DNA from: Bacteroidota bacterium
Lineage (GTDB): Bacteria > Bacteroidota > Bacteroidia > Chitinophagales > JADJOU01
DNA: 64,000 nucleotides
Assembly (NCBI GenBank): GCA_016713645.1
Contig: JADJOU010000003.1
Coordinates: 223,451 to 287,450 of the forward strand
Direction of reading: 5' to 3'
Shown here: one piece after another, positions 1-8,866 of the stretch
Position numbering within the stretch: position 1 is the stretch's first letter
How the letters are laid out: every line of letters begins with the position of its first letter
Notes under the pieces: generated by a model
Seen by the model: only the letters and a program-made list of their open reading frames with translations
Databases searched by the model: none
What the model was told of the DNA's origin: nothing
Translations under genes and position numbers: made by a program

Positions 1-1338
1 TGTTGCCAATATCAAGTTGTAATTTGCATTACCCTCTTGACTTGCATTTCCAATAACATAGAGAATATTGTTAGTCCCTTTGCCTTTCAAAGATTCTGCC
101 AATGCATCCAATTGAGCTTTAGCTGTAGCGTCTAATGAGAAAACATTTTTAGAGAAGAATACTTCACCCAATTTCTTATAATTCACCGTTGCACCATTTG
201 CATTCGTGCTAGTATTTGAATTTCTCTCTGAGAGGTATTTAGTCAATGCAGCACCTTTAGCAATTTCTGCTTGTGATTGACCAAGCGCTTGTCTCAATGA
301 ATCCAATTCATTCTTCAACAAAGCAGCATCTTCATAGCTCTCATCCAATTTTCTCTTCAATCTTCTCTGATTGAATCCCATTGTATCCATTTTCTTCTCC
401 AAATCTTCCATTCTCTTTGACTTTCCTATTCTATAGCCAAACATGATTTCATGGGTATTGCCTAAAGCGAAATTCATATCTTTTACAACAGGCATTTCAA
501 AGTTATAGCTAATAGAAGCTGACTTCATAATTCGGACTCCAGCAGTAGCATGAGCACCGCCTCTAGCAAAAATAGCTGCAGAGCGATAACCAACACCCAT
601 CCAAAAAGATTCTCTCCAATTGAACATCAACTGAGCATCGTATTGCAATGGTGTATTCTTAAAATATCGCACACCAAATAATGGTGTAAGTAAACTTCCT
701 TTGTTTGGTCCCATCTTGAAGGCCATGCTAATGCTAGAAAAAATTTGACGCTCTAAATGGTAAAAATTTGCAATATTGGCATCGTTCTTATAAGCTAAGA
801 AGTTGTTGAATACTTGCGGACAAGCGATTCCTATATTCAATCCTCTATAGAAATAATTCAACCCCAATCCGATGTCATAAGAAGTGCTATTAGCATTATT
901 GGTAGAAAAGAAAGGATCGTTTGGATTCAAAACATTTGCTTTTTGGAAATCAATTGTTTGATTGAGCAAACCCAAAGTAAGGCCTAGTGAAAGCCCGTGA
1001 TTCTTTTTCTTGTTAAAAGGCAAATGATAGGCATAAGTTCCTTGAACTGAAAAATTGCTCAATAAATTTGATTTGTCAAAAGAGACCAAAGCCCCTACTG
1101 CGTGATTTGAGCCCATAAGACGCGTATCGCCAGTGATCAAACCAGTGCGCGGTGCATCTGGCATATTATCCCATTGATGCTTGTACAATCCGTAGATATT
1201 AAAACCTTCACTTCTACCCGCCATTGCTGGATTAGCAAGATATGGATTGATAAGATATTGATTTAAGTAAGGCAATTGCTGAGCGCCTAGAGATAAACCG
1301 CTTAGAACTATTATTATGATTAAAAATTTTGCTTTCAT
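1..1338 (-). CDS. PorP/SprF family T9SS outer-membrane protein with C-terminal OmpA-like domain (3' end off the window)
   Basis: Open on the minus strand from ATG at 1338 to the window edge (446 codons, no stop). A hydrophobic signal peptide (MKAKFLIIII...GAQ) is followed by the PorP/SprF signature: QLPYLNQYLINPYLANPAMAG, then a repeated beta-strand barrel. From about residue 330 a charged helical linker (KRMEDLEKKMD) leads into an OmpA/MotB-like peptidoglycan-binding domain (start FSLDATAKAQLDALAE; last visible part NASQEGNANYNLILAT), which is cut off. PorP/SprF proteins anchor type B CTD (CHU_C) T9SS cargo in the outer membrane. The gene upstream on the same strand, 59 bp away, encodes such a cargo, so the two are probably a co-transcribed cargo/anchor pair. 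The fused OmpA-like tail would tie the barrel to peptidoglycan. Confidence 0.85.
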   Translation of the reverse strand, partial: MKAKFLIIIIVLSGLSLGAQQLPYLNQYLINPYLANPAMAGRSEGFNIYGLYKHQWDNMPDAPRTGLITGDTRLMGSNHAVGALVSFDKSNLLSNFSVQGTYAYHLPFNKKKNHGLSLGLTLGLLNQTIDFQKANVLNPNDPFFSTNNANSTSYDIGLGLNYFYRGLNIGIACPQVFNNFLAYKNDANIANFYHLERQIFSSISMAFKMGPNKGSLLTPLFGVRYFKNTPLQYDAQLMFNWRESFWMGVGYRSAAIFARGGAHATAGVRIMKSASISYNFEMPVVKDMNFALGNTHEIMFGYRIGKSKRMEDLEKKMDTMGFNQRRLKRKLDESYEDAALLKNELDSLRQALGQSQAEIAKGAALTKYLSERNSNTSTNANGATVNYKKLGEVFFSKNVFSLDATAKAQLDALAESLKGKGTNNILYVIGNASQEGNANYNLILAT

Positions 1339-1397
1339 GTTTCTTTATTTATGTGTTGATGACTTCGATTCAATTAGTTAATTAAAAATATACTAGA

Positions 1398-3443
1398 TTA
1401 TCTCTTGATGGTTATAGCTCCCTTATAAAATCTATCTGCTGTTTTAAGCACCCACCAATAAGAGCCATCTGGCACTAAATTGCCTTTCCAATTTCCTTCC
1501 CAGTCATTCGCATAAGCTGTAGTTGCATAAACCTCCATTCCACCTCTATTGAATATCGTCAATGAATAGCTTGTAAAATTGTTGATATTCGGGATGACAA
1601 AACGATCGTTTAATCCGTCGCCATTTGGCGTCATCAAATTGGTCGCATTTAAATTAAATCCTTGCTTCACGAATACATTGATTGTTCCTTTCGTTTCGCA
1701 GCCTTGATTAGATGCGATACAAGTGATTACATTAGCTCCCAACGGCAATTTAACTCTAGCAACTGATGAAGTTGGGTTGTCAAAATTTGTCAATGGATAC
1801 CATGTAGTTGGGAATTTGCTCTCAGCAGTCACAACATAAGGCACATCCGATGTAATCGTATCTCCTATGCTCAATTTCAAATCTGGCTTAACAAGCACTG
1901 TAACCTCTGTTTCAACTGGTGCCGAGAAGCACTTACCCAATTTAACTGTTGCCATATACTTTCCTGTGCTATTCAAAGAACCAATAAATTTAGGCTCACG
2001 AACATTTGAAGTAAATCCATTAGGACCAGTCCAAGAATAGGTAGCTCCTGGAATAGATGTTGCAGAAAGTTTAATTGTATCTCTCTCACAAACTTTTCCA
2101 TTTGAATATGCCATAACTTGATTCTTTACTCTGTTCACATCAATTAATATACTGCTTGGATCAGACTTGCAACCACTAGATAAATTAGTTGTAACTAGAT
2201 TGTAAAAACCTTGATGATCATCTTCATTGGCGTTGGCAAGAACTGGATTTTGAACTGTAGAGTTAAACCCGAAAGGACCAGACCAAGCATATCCTAAACC
2301 ACTTGCTGTGCAGAATAATTTAAGCGTATCGCCGTCGCAAATAGGAGCATTAGAAACAATAATTGGCGCTGCTGGAGTAGGATTTATACCTACTGTTGCT
2401 ACTGCCATTCCACTTGTACATCCTGTGCTATTATCTTTCACCTCAACAAAAAATCTCGTTGGATTATTCTTAATTCCCGGAGTTCTATAATCCGCTCCAA
2501 CAAAAAGAGCAACTACTGCATTTGTATCAGCATACCAAGCGAATGCTGGATTCGCCACAAGGCTCTTTGCTGAAAGCACTGTATCTCTGCCTGCGCAAAC
2601 AGAAGGAGAATTTACCGTAGGGATCGCAGGCAATGCTTTTGTATATACTGTCGTTTTAAAAGGAGTCACTACACAGCCTCCTACAACAGATTCAGTAACC
2701 CAGAAATCTGTCTGAGCATTAATATTTGGTGTGGTAAACATTCCACCAGAAAATACGTGTTTAGTTAGATTTGCATCAGCATACCAACTAAATTGACCGC
2801 TATTTTGTGATGTATGAGAAGCGATTAAAGTCGCTTTGCTGCCAATACAAACGGTATCCTTCGTTGCAGAAGTAATCGTAGGGCTAACAGAAATTTTCCA
2901 ATTCACGATAAACTCAACGCTATATCCATTTCCTTGATTGACAATAAAGGTAGTATCGATATTTCTTCTAAAATTGCCTAAGTACAAGTAAACATTCTCT
3001 ATACTATGATTTTCATCTGGAGTACCTGCAAACGCATCATAGTTAGCATCTGTTCCTCCATCCTCTTCCCAAGATTCAATTTCAATCTGAATGTTATCTG
3101 CACAAGAATTTGAAATTGCTTGAAGTGGCGTACCTTGAAGCAATTCGCCACATTTCACTTCTAAACCAGGATTGACTGTTGTAGTTGCAAAATAATTGGT
3201 ATTAGGATTGCCGATAGAATATGCTCTCGCTTTAATTTTCCATCTTGGCTCTGGTTGATCGTTTATAATAAAATTATCAAAGTTACATTGATAACTATGG
3301 GTAACACTTTTAATGGTAATGTTGACATCAACGAGTGATTGCGCCTTTATCAAAAAAGGGATAACGCTTAAAAAAACAGAAAAACTTTGGATTTTATCAT
3401 TGTGATAGGTTTTAAAAAGCGCAAATATAAAGTTTATTTGCAT
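1398..3443 (-). CDS. Secreted Ig-like repeat protein with gliding motility-associated (CHU_C, type B) C-terminal sorting domain
   Basis: 681 residues. A hydrophobic N-terminus (FSVFLSVIPFLIKAQS) suggests a signal peptide; the true start may be an internal one. The middle has repeated Ig-like/PKD-like units of about 80 residues, each with a Cys and a Tyr-Ala-Asp or Tyr-x-Trp-x-Gly core (FSWYADANL, FAWYADTNA, YAWSGPFGF, YSWTGPNGF). The last 85 residues are a typical CHU_C domain: LMTPNGDGLNDRFVIP, the IFNRGGMEVY strand, WEGNWKGNLVPDGSYWW. This domain directs export through T9SS and is retained on the surface with a PorP/SprF partner, which lies immediately downstream. The function of the displayed part is unknown; adhesion is a guess. 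Confidence 0.85.
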   Translation of the reverse strand: MQINFIFALFKTYHNDKIQSFSVFLSVIPFLIKAQSLVDVNITIKSVTHSYQCNFDNFIINDQPEPRWKIKARAYSIGNPNTNYFATTTVNPGLEVKCGELLQGTPLQAISNSCADNIQIEIESWEEDGGTDANYDAFAGTPDENHSIENVYLYLGNFRRNIDTTFIVNQGNGYSVEFIVNWKISVSPTITSATKDTVCIGSKATLIASHTSQNSGQFSWYADANLTKHVFSGGMFTTPNINAQTDFWVTESVVGGCVVTPFKTTVYTKALPAIPTVNSPSVCAGRDTVLSAKSLVANPAFAWYADTNAVVALFVGADYRTPGIKNNPTRFFVEVKDNSTGCTSGMAVATVGINPTPAAPIIVSNAPICDGDTLKLFCTASGLGYAWSGPFGFNSTVQNPVLANANEDDHQGFYNLVTTNLSSGCKSDPSSILIDVNRVKNQVMAYSNGKVCERDTIKLSATSIPGATYSWTGPNGFTSNVREPKFIGSLNSTGKYMATVKLGKCFSAPVETEVTVLVKPDLKLSIGDTITSDVPYVVTAESKFPTTWYPLTNFDNPTSSVARVKLPLGANVITCIASNQGCETKGTINVFVKQGFNLNATNLMTPNGDGLNDRFVIPNINNFTSYSLTIFNRGGMEVYATTAYANDWEGNWKGNLVPDGSYWWVLKTADRFYKGAITIKR

Positions 3444-3611
3444 ATATACTTGTCAATTTTTAACTTTTATTGATTTTATGCCTAAATTTAGATAAACCAT
3501 TCACTGGTAATCGATAAAAATGCCGTAATTATATAATTTATAAAACATTGCTTCAATAATTAACCCCAAAAAATAGCGATTTCTTCTATTTTTACGTCAT
3601 AAATTAAAATA

Positions 3612-4568
3612 ATGTCAATAGAAAAATACACAATTCTAGGTAATAATGATACCCGGTCAGGATTTGGAGCAGGAATGATGGAATTGGGGAGAACCAACCC
3701 CAATGTGGTTGCACTTTGTGCTGATTTAACGGAATCGCTCAAACTGACAGAATTCAAGAAAGAATTTCCCGAAAGATTTTTTCAATGTGGGATTGCGGAG
3801 GCAAATATGATTGGTGTAGCAGCGGGCATGACGATAGGCGGAAAAATCCCCTTTGCCACTTCATTTGCCAATTTCGTCACAGGACGAGTATATGATCAAA
3901 TCAGACAATCTGTCGCTTATTCCGAAAAAAACGTGAAAATTTGCGCTTCACATGCTGGACTTACTTTGGGCGAAGATGGCGCTACACATCAAATTCTAGA
4001 AGATTTAGGCTTGATGCAAATGCTTCCCAATATGACCGTAATCAATACGTGTGATTTTAATCAGACCAAAGCTGCCACCATTGCGATAGCATCTCATGTT
4101 GGACCAGTATATCTGAGATTTGGTCGTCCAAAAGTTCCTATTTTTATTCCTGAGGATATGCCTTTTGTTATTGGGAAAGGTATTCAAATAAGTGAAGTCA
4201 ATGATATCACAATAATAGCCACAGGGCATCTCGTTTGGAAAGCCATTGAGGCAGGAAAAGCATTATTGGAGAAAGGGATTCATGCTGACATCATAAATAT
4301 TCACACAATTAAACCATTAGACGCCGATATTATCCTGAAAAGCGCGAAAAAGACTAAAAAAGTTTTGGTAGCAGAGGAACATCAAGTTTTAGGTGGGCTC
4401 GGAAGTGCTGTGGCTCAACTTTTGAGCAGCCAATTCCCTTGTCCAATGGACTTTATAGCAGTTCAAGATAGTTTTGGCGAGAGCGGAACACCGGATCAAC
4501 TCATGGATAAATATGGACTCAATGTCGAAACAATCATAGCCAAAGCAGAGAAATTATTAAAGGGCTAA
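3612..4568 (+). CDS. Transketolase, C-terminal subunit
   Basis: 318 residues covering the pyrimidine-binding and C-terminal domains of a split transketolase. Recognisable stretches: the N-terminal ATRSGFGAGMMELG-like segment (here DTRSGFGAGMMELGRTNPNVV), CADLTESLKL, FPERFFQCGIAEANMIGVAAGM (contains the TPP-activating Glu), SHAGLTLGEDGATHQ, and GLGSAVAQLL near the end. It transfers two-carbon units in the non-oxidative pentose phosphate pathway as a complex with a separate N-terminal (pyrophosphate-binding) subunit. That partner is not next to it: the upstream gene is divergent and downstream is an MFS pump, so the N-terminal half must lie outside this window. Confidence 0.9.
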   Translation: MSIEKYTILGNNDTRSGFGAGMMELGRTNPNVVALCADLTESLKLTEFKKEFPERFFQCGIAEANMIGVAAGMTIGGKIPFATSFANFVTGRVYDQIRQSVAYSEKNVKICASHAGLTLGEDGATHQILEDLGLMQMLPNMTVINTCDFNQTKAATIAIASHVGPVYLRFGRPKVPIFIPEDMPFVIGKGIQISEVNDITIIATGHLVWKAIEAGKALLEKGIHADIINIHTIKPLDADIILKSAKKTKKVLVAEEHQVLGGLGSAVAQLLSSQFPCPMDFIAVQDSFGESGTPDQLMDKYGLNVETIIAKAEKLLKG

Positions 4569-4627
4569 TACTTCTATCTATTATTCTTATATAAAATCGA
4601 AATAGTCTTTTCAAAATCTGCACATTG

Positions 4628-5823
4628 ATGGAGCAAAAAAAAATTCCTCTATTTACGATTTTCTTAACCGTACTTGTTGACTTATTAGGCGTTTGTATAG
4701 TTATTCCCATTTCCACGCCGCTGATTTTAAATAATGATACTGGGATTCTACCAGCTGGATTATCGCCTCATATCAAAACCATTATTCTCGGTGCATTGCT
4801 CTCCTCATTTCCAATTGCACAGTTCTTCGGTGCACCAATTTTAGGATCACTTTCAGACAGGCATGGTCGAAAAAAAATATTGATGCTATCAATATTTGGG
4901 AGTTGCATCGGATATCTACTATTTGCATACGGCATCTATGCGCAAAACATCTATATTTTATTCTTTAGTAGAATTTTAGATGGTTTTACTGGTGGCAATA
5001 TCGCCGTCATTTATGCTGCCATTGCAGATAGAAGTTCGCAAGAGGACAAGCCCAAAAACTTCGCCCTCATAGGCATGGCTTTTGGTTTGGGGATGATTAT
5101 TGGACCCGCATTGGGCGGCATACTCTCAGACGATACCATCCACCCCTATTTTAATTTCAAAACCCCCTATTTATTCGCCGCAGGGCTCTGTCTACTCAAT
5201 TTGTTTCTCGTTTATTTAAATTTTGAGGAGACACTTGAAAAACTCAGCCAAGTAAAAATCAATGCTTTGACTGGATTCAGAAATCTATATGAGGGATTTA
5301 CGCATCCATCACTAAAATGGCTTTTCCTCATCGCCTTTTTCTATTCATTAGGGTTTAATTTCTACACACAATTCTTTCAAGTTTTTGTCTATAAAAAATT
5401 TGCATTCGACCAAACTCAGATTGGCCAATACTTCACTTGGGTGGGAATTTGCATCACCTTTTTTCAAGCGGTCGTCATCCGAAGAATTTCAGGTAAAATC
5501 CTCCCCGAAAAAATCATCCAATATTCGATGCTTTTGACTTCATTTTCATTGGTTTGGAATATCCTCACCTCTCAAGCATGGATGATTTATCTGTTCACCC
5601 CATTTACCGCATTAGGTCAAGGATTATCCTTTCCCAATATAACAGGATTGATCTCTAAAAATGCCATTCAAGGCCAACAAGGCAAAACCCTTGGCATTCA
5701 GCAGTCCTGTTTTTTGTTTCGACAATTTTAATGGTTGGATTATTGATTCAATACCCTGAGTATTTTTGGTTAATGCTTCCATTCTCATGCACTGGTTTGG
5801 CAGGTGCACTTGATGTAATTTAA
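4628..5823 (+). pseudogene. MFS transporter (tetracycline-resistance/TCR-like), interrupted near the 3' end
   Basis: ATG at 4628 gives an intact 12-TM-type MFS protein up to about residue 362: a first helix with VDLLGVCIVIP, the A-type motif GSLSDRHGRKKILMLS, motif C-like GLGMIIGPALGG. After the conserved GKTLGIQQS at about 5705 the frame closes (stop 5729-5731). The last transmembrane helix continues in another frame (VSTILMVGLLIQYPEYFW...) to a stop at 5821-5823. Compared with family members, the stretch between GIQQS and this helix (part of TM11 and a loop) is missing, so this is a small deletion plus frame change rather than one homopolymer error. Either a decayed gene or an assembly defect. 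Confidence 0.75.
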
Positions 5824-5847
5824 TTTTTCTGCAGCTGCAGAAAAATT
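5822..5847. repeat. Perfect 26-bp palindrome between the MFS gene and the adenosyltransferase gene
   Basis: The 26 bases read the same on both strands, with CTGCAGCTGCAG at the centre flanked by runs of T and A. There is no loop. It overlaps the last codon of the restored MFS frame and ends 15 bp before the ATG at 5863. It could be a terminator hairpin, an operator for a dimeric regulator, or a cruciform. Confidence 0.6.
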
Positions 5848-5862
5848 GATACCAAGTCTTTC

Positions 5863-6414
5863 ATGAAAATTTATACCAAAACAGGTGATAACGGATCTAC
5901 TTCTCTTTTTGGGGGAGATAGGTTGATGAAGAGCAATGCTCGCGTGGATGCCTATGGCAATATTGACGAGTTGAATTCATTCATTGGCTTACTAGGAGAT
6001 TCTATCGAAAATTCCCCTGTATTAAATGCGCTGCGCAATATCCAAGATAAATTATTCGTAATCGGCTCTCATTTGGCAACAGTAGACGAAGCCTATAAAT
6101 CGAAAATCCCCAATATCCTCGAAGAAGATATCCTTTTTCTAGAAAATCAAATTGATGCTTATAACGAGCATTTGCCAGTGATGACCCATTTTATTTTGCC
6201 AGGCGGTCATATCTCCGTCTCTTATTGTCATGTAGCAAGGACTGTTTGTCGGAGGGCTGAGAGAAGCATCGTTGCGATTGCTCAATCTGAAAAAATTGAA
6301 TTGATTCTCATCAAATACCTCAATAGATTATCCGATTATCTTTTTGTTCTCGCTAGAAAACTCATTCATGATTTAGGAATAGAAGAGATTAAATGGGAAT
6401 CTAAAAATAGATAA
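5863..6414 (+). CDS. Cob(I)yrinic acid a,c-diamide/cob(I)alamin adenosyltransferase, PduO type
   Basis: 183 residues, the usual size. The N-terminal signature KIYTKTGDNGSTSLFGGDR is the ATP-binding loop of PduO/MMAB-type adenosyltransferases, followed by VDAYGNIDELNSFIG. The C-terminal part has HVARTVCRRAERS, the helix with the conserved Arg residues at the cobalamin/ATP site, and KYLNRLSDYLFVLAR. It transfers the adenosyl group of ATP to cob(I)alamin, making adenosylcobalamin. A likely consumer, methylmalonyl-CoA mutase, is encoded at 19.8 kb, and a cobalamin riboswitch operon is at 55.6-62 kb. Transcription may run on from the MFS gene, but the palindrome at 5822 lies between. Confidence 0.93.
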   Translation: MKIYTKTGDNGSTSLFGGDRLMKSNARVDAYGNIDELNSFIGLLGDSIENSPVLNALRNIQDKLFVIGSHLATVDEAYKSKIPNILEEDILFLENQIDAYNEHLPVMTHFILPGGHISVSYCHVARTVCRRAERSIVAIAQSEKIELILIKYLNRLSDYLFVLARKLIHDLGIEEIKWESKNR

Positions 6415-6448
6415 ATCCCTTCAGAAAATAAGTTTCCACCGATTTCCT

Positions 6449-6477
6449 TTGAATCCACAAAAATTATCTTAGTTTTG
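6449..6477 (+). promoter_or_regulatory. Bacteroidota-type promoter for tRNA-Val
   Basis: A TTG at 6449-6451 is separated by 18 bp from TAGTTTTG at 6470-6477, matching the -33 TTG / -7 TAnnTTTG promoter of Bacteroidota. It ends 17 bp before the first base of the tRNA. Confidence 0.6.
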
Positions 6478-6494
6478 CTGCCGATATCTAATAA

Positions 6495-6569
6495 GAGTTA
6501 TTAGCTCAGCTGGTTTAGAGCGCTACCTCGACAAGGTAGAGGTCACAGGTTCGATCCCTGTATGACTCA
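6495..6569 (+). tRNA. tRNA-Val (anticodon GAC), with C at position 33
   Basis: A full cloverleaf can be drawn: acceptor GAGTTAT/ATGACTC (one G-T pair), D stem GCTC/GAGC, anticodon stem CTACC/GGTAG, T stem ACAGG/CCTGT with TTCGATC loop. The anticodon loop at 6528-6534 is TCGACAA, giving anticodon GAC (Val). Position 33 is C instead of the near-universal U. No CCA is encoded. Discriminator base is A. Confidence 0.9.
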
Positions 6570-6600
6570 CATCCACTCCTAATTCTTTAGGCCATTTATT

Positions 6601-6644
6601 CCCTTTTCATTCTGCTTAAAAATCATTTTTAAAAATGAAAAGGG
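6601..6644. repeat. Inverted repeat between tRNA-Val and msrA
   Basis: CCCTTTTCATT at 6601-6611 is complementary to AATGAAAAGGG at 6634-6644, an 11-bp stem with a 22-nt AT-rich loop that can itself fold. It may terminate the tRNA transcript, although no clear T run follows. Confidence 0.4.
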
Positions 6645-6680
6645 GAGATTTGGATTTATATTTACACGAACAAATTTCTC

Positions 6681-7223
6681 ATGATTAAAAATCAATCATT
6701 AGCCACATTTGGCGGTGGATGCTTTTGGTGCATCGAAACCATATTCAATAAATTAAAAGGGGTCGAAATAGCAACTAGTGGCTATGCAGGCGGCAGAACT
6801 GCCCATCCCACCTATGAAGAAGTCTGCGATGGAAATACAGGACATGTAGAGGTGGTTCAAGTTGCCTTCTATCCCGATGAAATTTCATTTGTAGAATTGC
6901 TCAAAGTATTTTTCAAAATACACGATCCTACACAAATCAATAGGCAAGGCGATGATATAGGTGAACAATATCGCTCTGTCATTTTTTATCATACTGAAGC
7001 GCAGAAAAAAATCAGTGAAGAACTCATCCATTCACTCAATGAAGCAAAAATTTGGAGCGATCCAATTGCAACCAAAGTAGAACCCATTCACAATTATTTT
7101 GCCGCTGAAGCCTACCATCAAAACTACTACGCACAGAACAAAGAAACCAATAGCTACTGCGCTCTGGTCGTAAGGCCTAAAGTGGAAAAATTTGAAAAAG
7201 TATTTGCAGACATTATGAAATAA
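6681..7223 (+). CDS. msrA: Peptide methionine-S-sulfoxide reductase MsrA
   Basis: 180 residues, standard for MsrA. The catalytic motif GGGCFWCIE places the nucleophilic Cys at residue 14, followed by the usual YAGGRTAHPTYEEVCDGNTGHVEVVQV and the FFKIHDPTQINRQGDDIGEQYRS segment that shapes the active site. The protein has no signal peptide, so it should act in the cytoplasm, repairing oxidised methionines with thioredoxin. The last 11 bp overlap the convergent gene at 7213-7728. Confidence 0.96.
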   Translation: MIKNQSLATFGGGCFWCIETIFNKLKGVEIATSGYAGGRTAHPTYEEVCDGNTGHVEVVQVAFYPDEISFVELLKVFFKIHDPTQINRQGDDIGEQYRSVIFYHTEAQKKISEELIHSLNEAKIWSDPIATKVEPIHNYFAAEAYHQNYYAQNKETNSYCALVVRPKVEKFEKVFADIMK

Positions 7224-7728
7224 ACGCGTCTTTTTTCTGACTGCGGATCATCTCCGCATAAGTCATTTTCAAAGAACAAGCATGGATTGTTTGTAGGATT
7301 CGCTTTGTTTTGGTATCTCCAGTTTTGGCTTGCTCTATCCAATTAGAATAATACTTTCTATGCGAAAGCGGCATGGATTCAAAATATGCACGCGCCTCGG
7401 GTTCATGCTCTAGACATGCAAATAGATCTGCAGATAAACTTACTTCCCGATTATCCACCTCCATTTCTACCTTTATTTGATCGCCTTCTTTTACGCTCAA
7501 TTTTTTTCTCCAATCTCCATTGATAGAGAGGATAAAATCCCCTTTGCCCATTGGAGTTAGTGCCATTCCATCAAAATCTCGTTCATTTATTTTTCCCTTA
7601 ACGCGATAACTGACCCTCACATTTGGATTCAATGCTGAAGCTTGTTCGGCACTAATTTCAATATAGGTCCAGCCCGTCTTCTCCCCCTTATTGCCAAATT
7701 TTTTAATTGTTGAAATCAACGTTATCAT
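7213..7728 (-). CDS. DUF1905/YdeI-OmdA domain protein
   Basis: 171 residues. The N-terminal 90 residues match the DUF1905 barrel (GWTYIEISAEQASALNP, VRVKGKI-like strand, GDFILSINGDWRKKLSVKEGDQIKVEME). The C-terminal part is the YdeI/OmdA helix pair (EARAYFESMPLSHRKYYSNWIEQAKTGDTKTKRI). Families with this layout are called bacteriocin-protection proteins on thin evidence; the biochemical role is unknown. It is convergent with msrA and 28 bp after the aminotransferase gene on the same strand, so it may be its operon partner. Confidence 0.8.
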   Translation of the reverse strand: MITLISTIKKFGNKGEKTGWTYIEISAEQASALNPNVRVSYRVKGKINERDFDGMALTPMGKGDFILSINGDWRKKLSVKEGDQIKVEMEVDNREVSLSADLFACLEHEPEARAYFESMPLSHRKYYSNWIEQAKTGDTKTKRILQTIHACSLKMTYAEMIRSQKKDAFIS

Positions 7729-7756
7729 ATATCCTACCTTGAATCAAAAAAATAAA

Positions 7757-8827
7757 CTAGAATAATTTTTCCATAAAATTCACCAACGCCCTTACATCAT
7801 CGATGCTAGTAGAGGGAAAATTCCCAATGCGAATATGTTGATCTGCGAACTTACCATAACCATTGCTCAAGATGAAATTATTCTGACTTAGCGTAGAGAA
7901 TAGATTTCTATCGCTTACTTCAGCAACAATGGTTGTCTTTGATCGATCCGCAGGAGCAGCAACAAAGTGATTCAATATGGGAGAATTTTCAATCGCTTTA
8001 TCGAGCAATGTCGCTTTCATCTCCGTATCCAATCTTAATCGGTCGATTCCATATTCCAGCATATCAGCAGCCACTTTTCCGAGCAAGTATATCGCCAAGA
8101 TATTGGGAGTACTGGGAACTTCGCTCTTGAGATAATTTTGATGAAACTGTTCAATGGTATGATGCGCTCCCATCACATTTCCCTTTTGCTTTAAGATGGA
8201 TGCGCGCTCGATTGCTCGAGGGGAAACAATCCATATCCCAAGTCCTGTCGGTAAACCAAATCCCTTTTGCGCGGAAAAGAATGCCATATCTACTTGAGTA
8301 AAATCGATATTTACATAGGGAATAGATGAGACAATGTCAATTGCCAACAATTTATTTGGATAGCGATTGCGCAATTCATATATCACATTAAGGTCTATCG
8401 CAGCACCAGTAGAAGTCTCATTTTGGCATATGCCAATCAATTCTGTTTGCTCAGGAATAATTATACGATCAATATCAAAACTCTTTCCCGATGGGACTTC
8501 CTGCATGCTGGGACTTTTCTGCAATGCCAATGCATATTGATAGAATCGCTTTGAAAAATCACCATAGACCAAGTGGTGAGAATAAACATCTACCGTATTT
8601 AGCAATATGCGCTCCCATATTTCCGAGGCAGATCCCGCCATATAAATTTCATAGTCTGCGGGAATATTCAAAAGTTGTTTTAATTGAGTAATGGTAGAAG
8701 CATACATTGCGCGAAATGCATCACTGCGATGTGACATCGAACCCATTTGCTGATCCATAAAAGCCCGAATATGCTTATCCACTGAAGGATAGATTCTAGC
8801 TGGACCAACGGTAAAAATATTCTGCAT
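7757..8827 (-). CDS. Class V aminotransferase (phosphoserine/alanine-glyoxylate aminotransferase-like)
   Basis: 356 residues, PLP fold type I. Seen: N-terminal FTVGPARIYPSVDKHI, MSHRSDAFRAMY (substrate-binding start of class V enzymes), AGSASEIWERIL, NETSTGAAIDL, the Asp of the PLP ring pair in LAIDIVSSIP, and the Schiff-base Lys188 in FFSAQKGFGLPTGLGIW. The family includes SerC and alanine-glyoxylate aminotransferases; in Bacteroidota this subtype is often annotated as phosphoserine aminotransferase-like. The exact substrate cannot be decided here, as no serA or serB lies nearby. The start ATG lies 39 bp from the stop of the CtlX-like gene, on the same strand. Confidence 0.85.
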   Translation of the reverse strand: MQNIFTVGPARIYPSVDKHIRAFMDQQMGSMSHRSDAFRAMYASTITQLKQLLNIPADYEIYMAGSASEIWERILLNTVDVYSHHLVYGDFSKRFYQYALALQKSPSMQEVPSGKSFDIDRIIIPEQTELIGICQNETSTGAAIDLNVIYELRNRYPNKLLAIDIVSSIPYVNIDFTQVDMAFFSAQKGFGLPTGLGIWIVSPRAIERASILKQKGNVMGAHHTIEQFHQNYLKSEVPSTPNILAIYLLGKVAADMLEYGIDRLRLDTEMKATLLDKAIENSPILNHFVAAPADRSKTTIVAEVSDRNLFSTLSQNNFILSNGYGKFADQHIRIGNFPSTSIDDVRALVNFMEKLF

Positions 8828-8866
8828 GGGATAAATATATTAAATGCGCATGGTAGATTGATGCAA

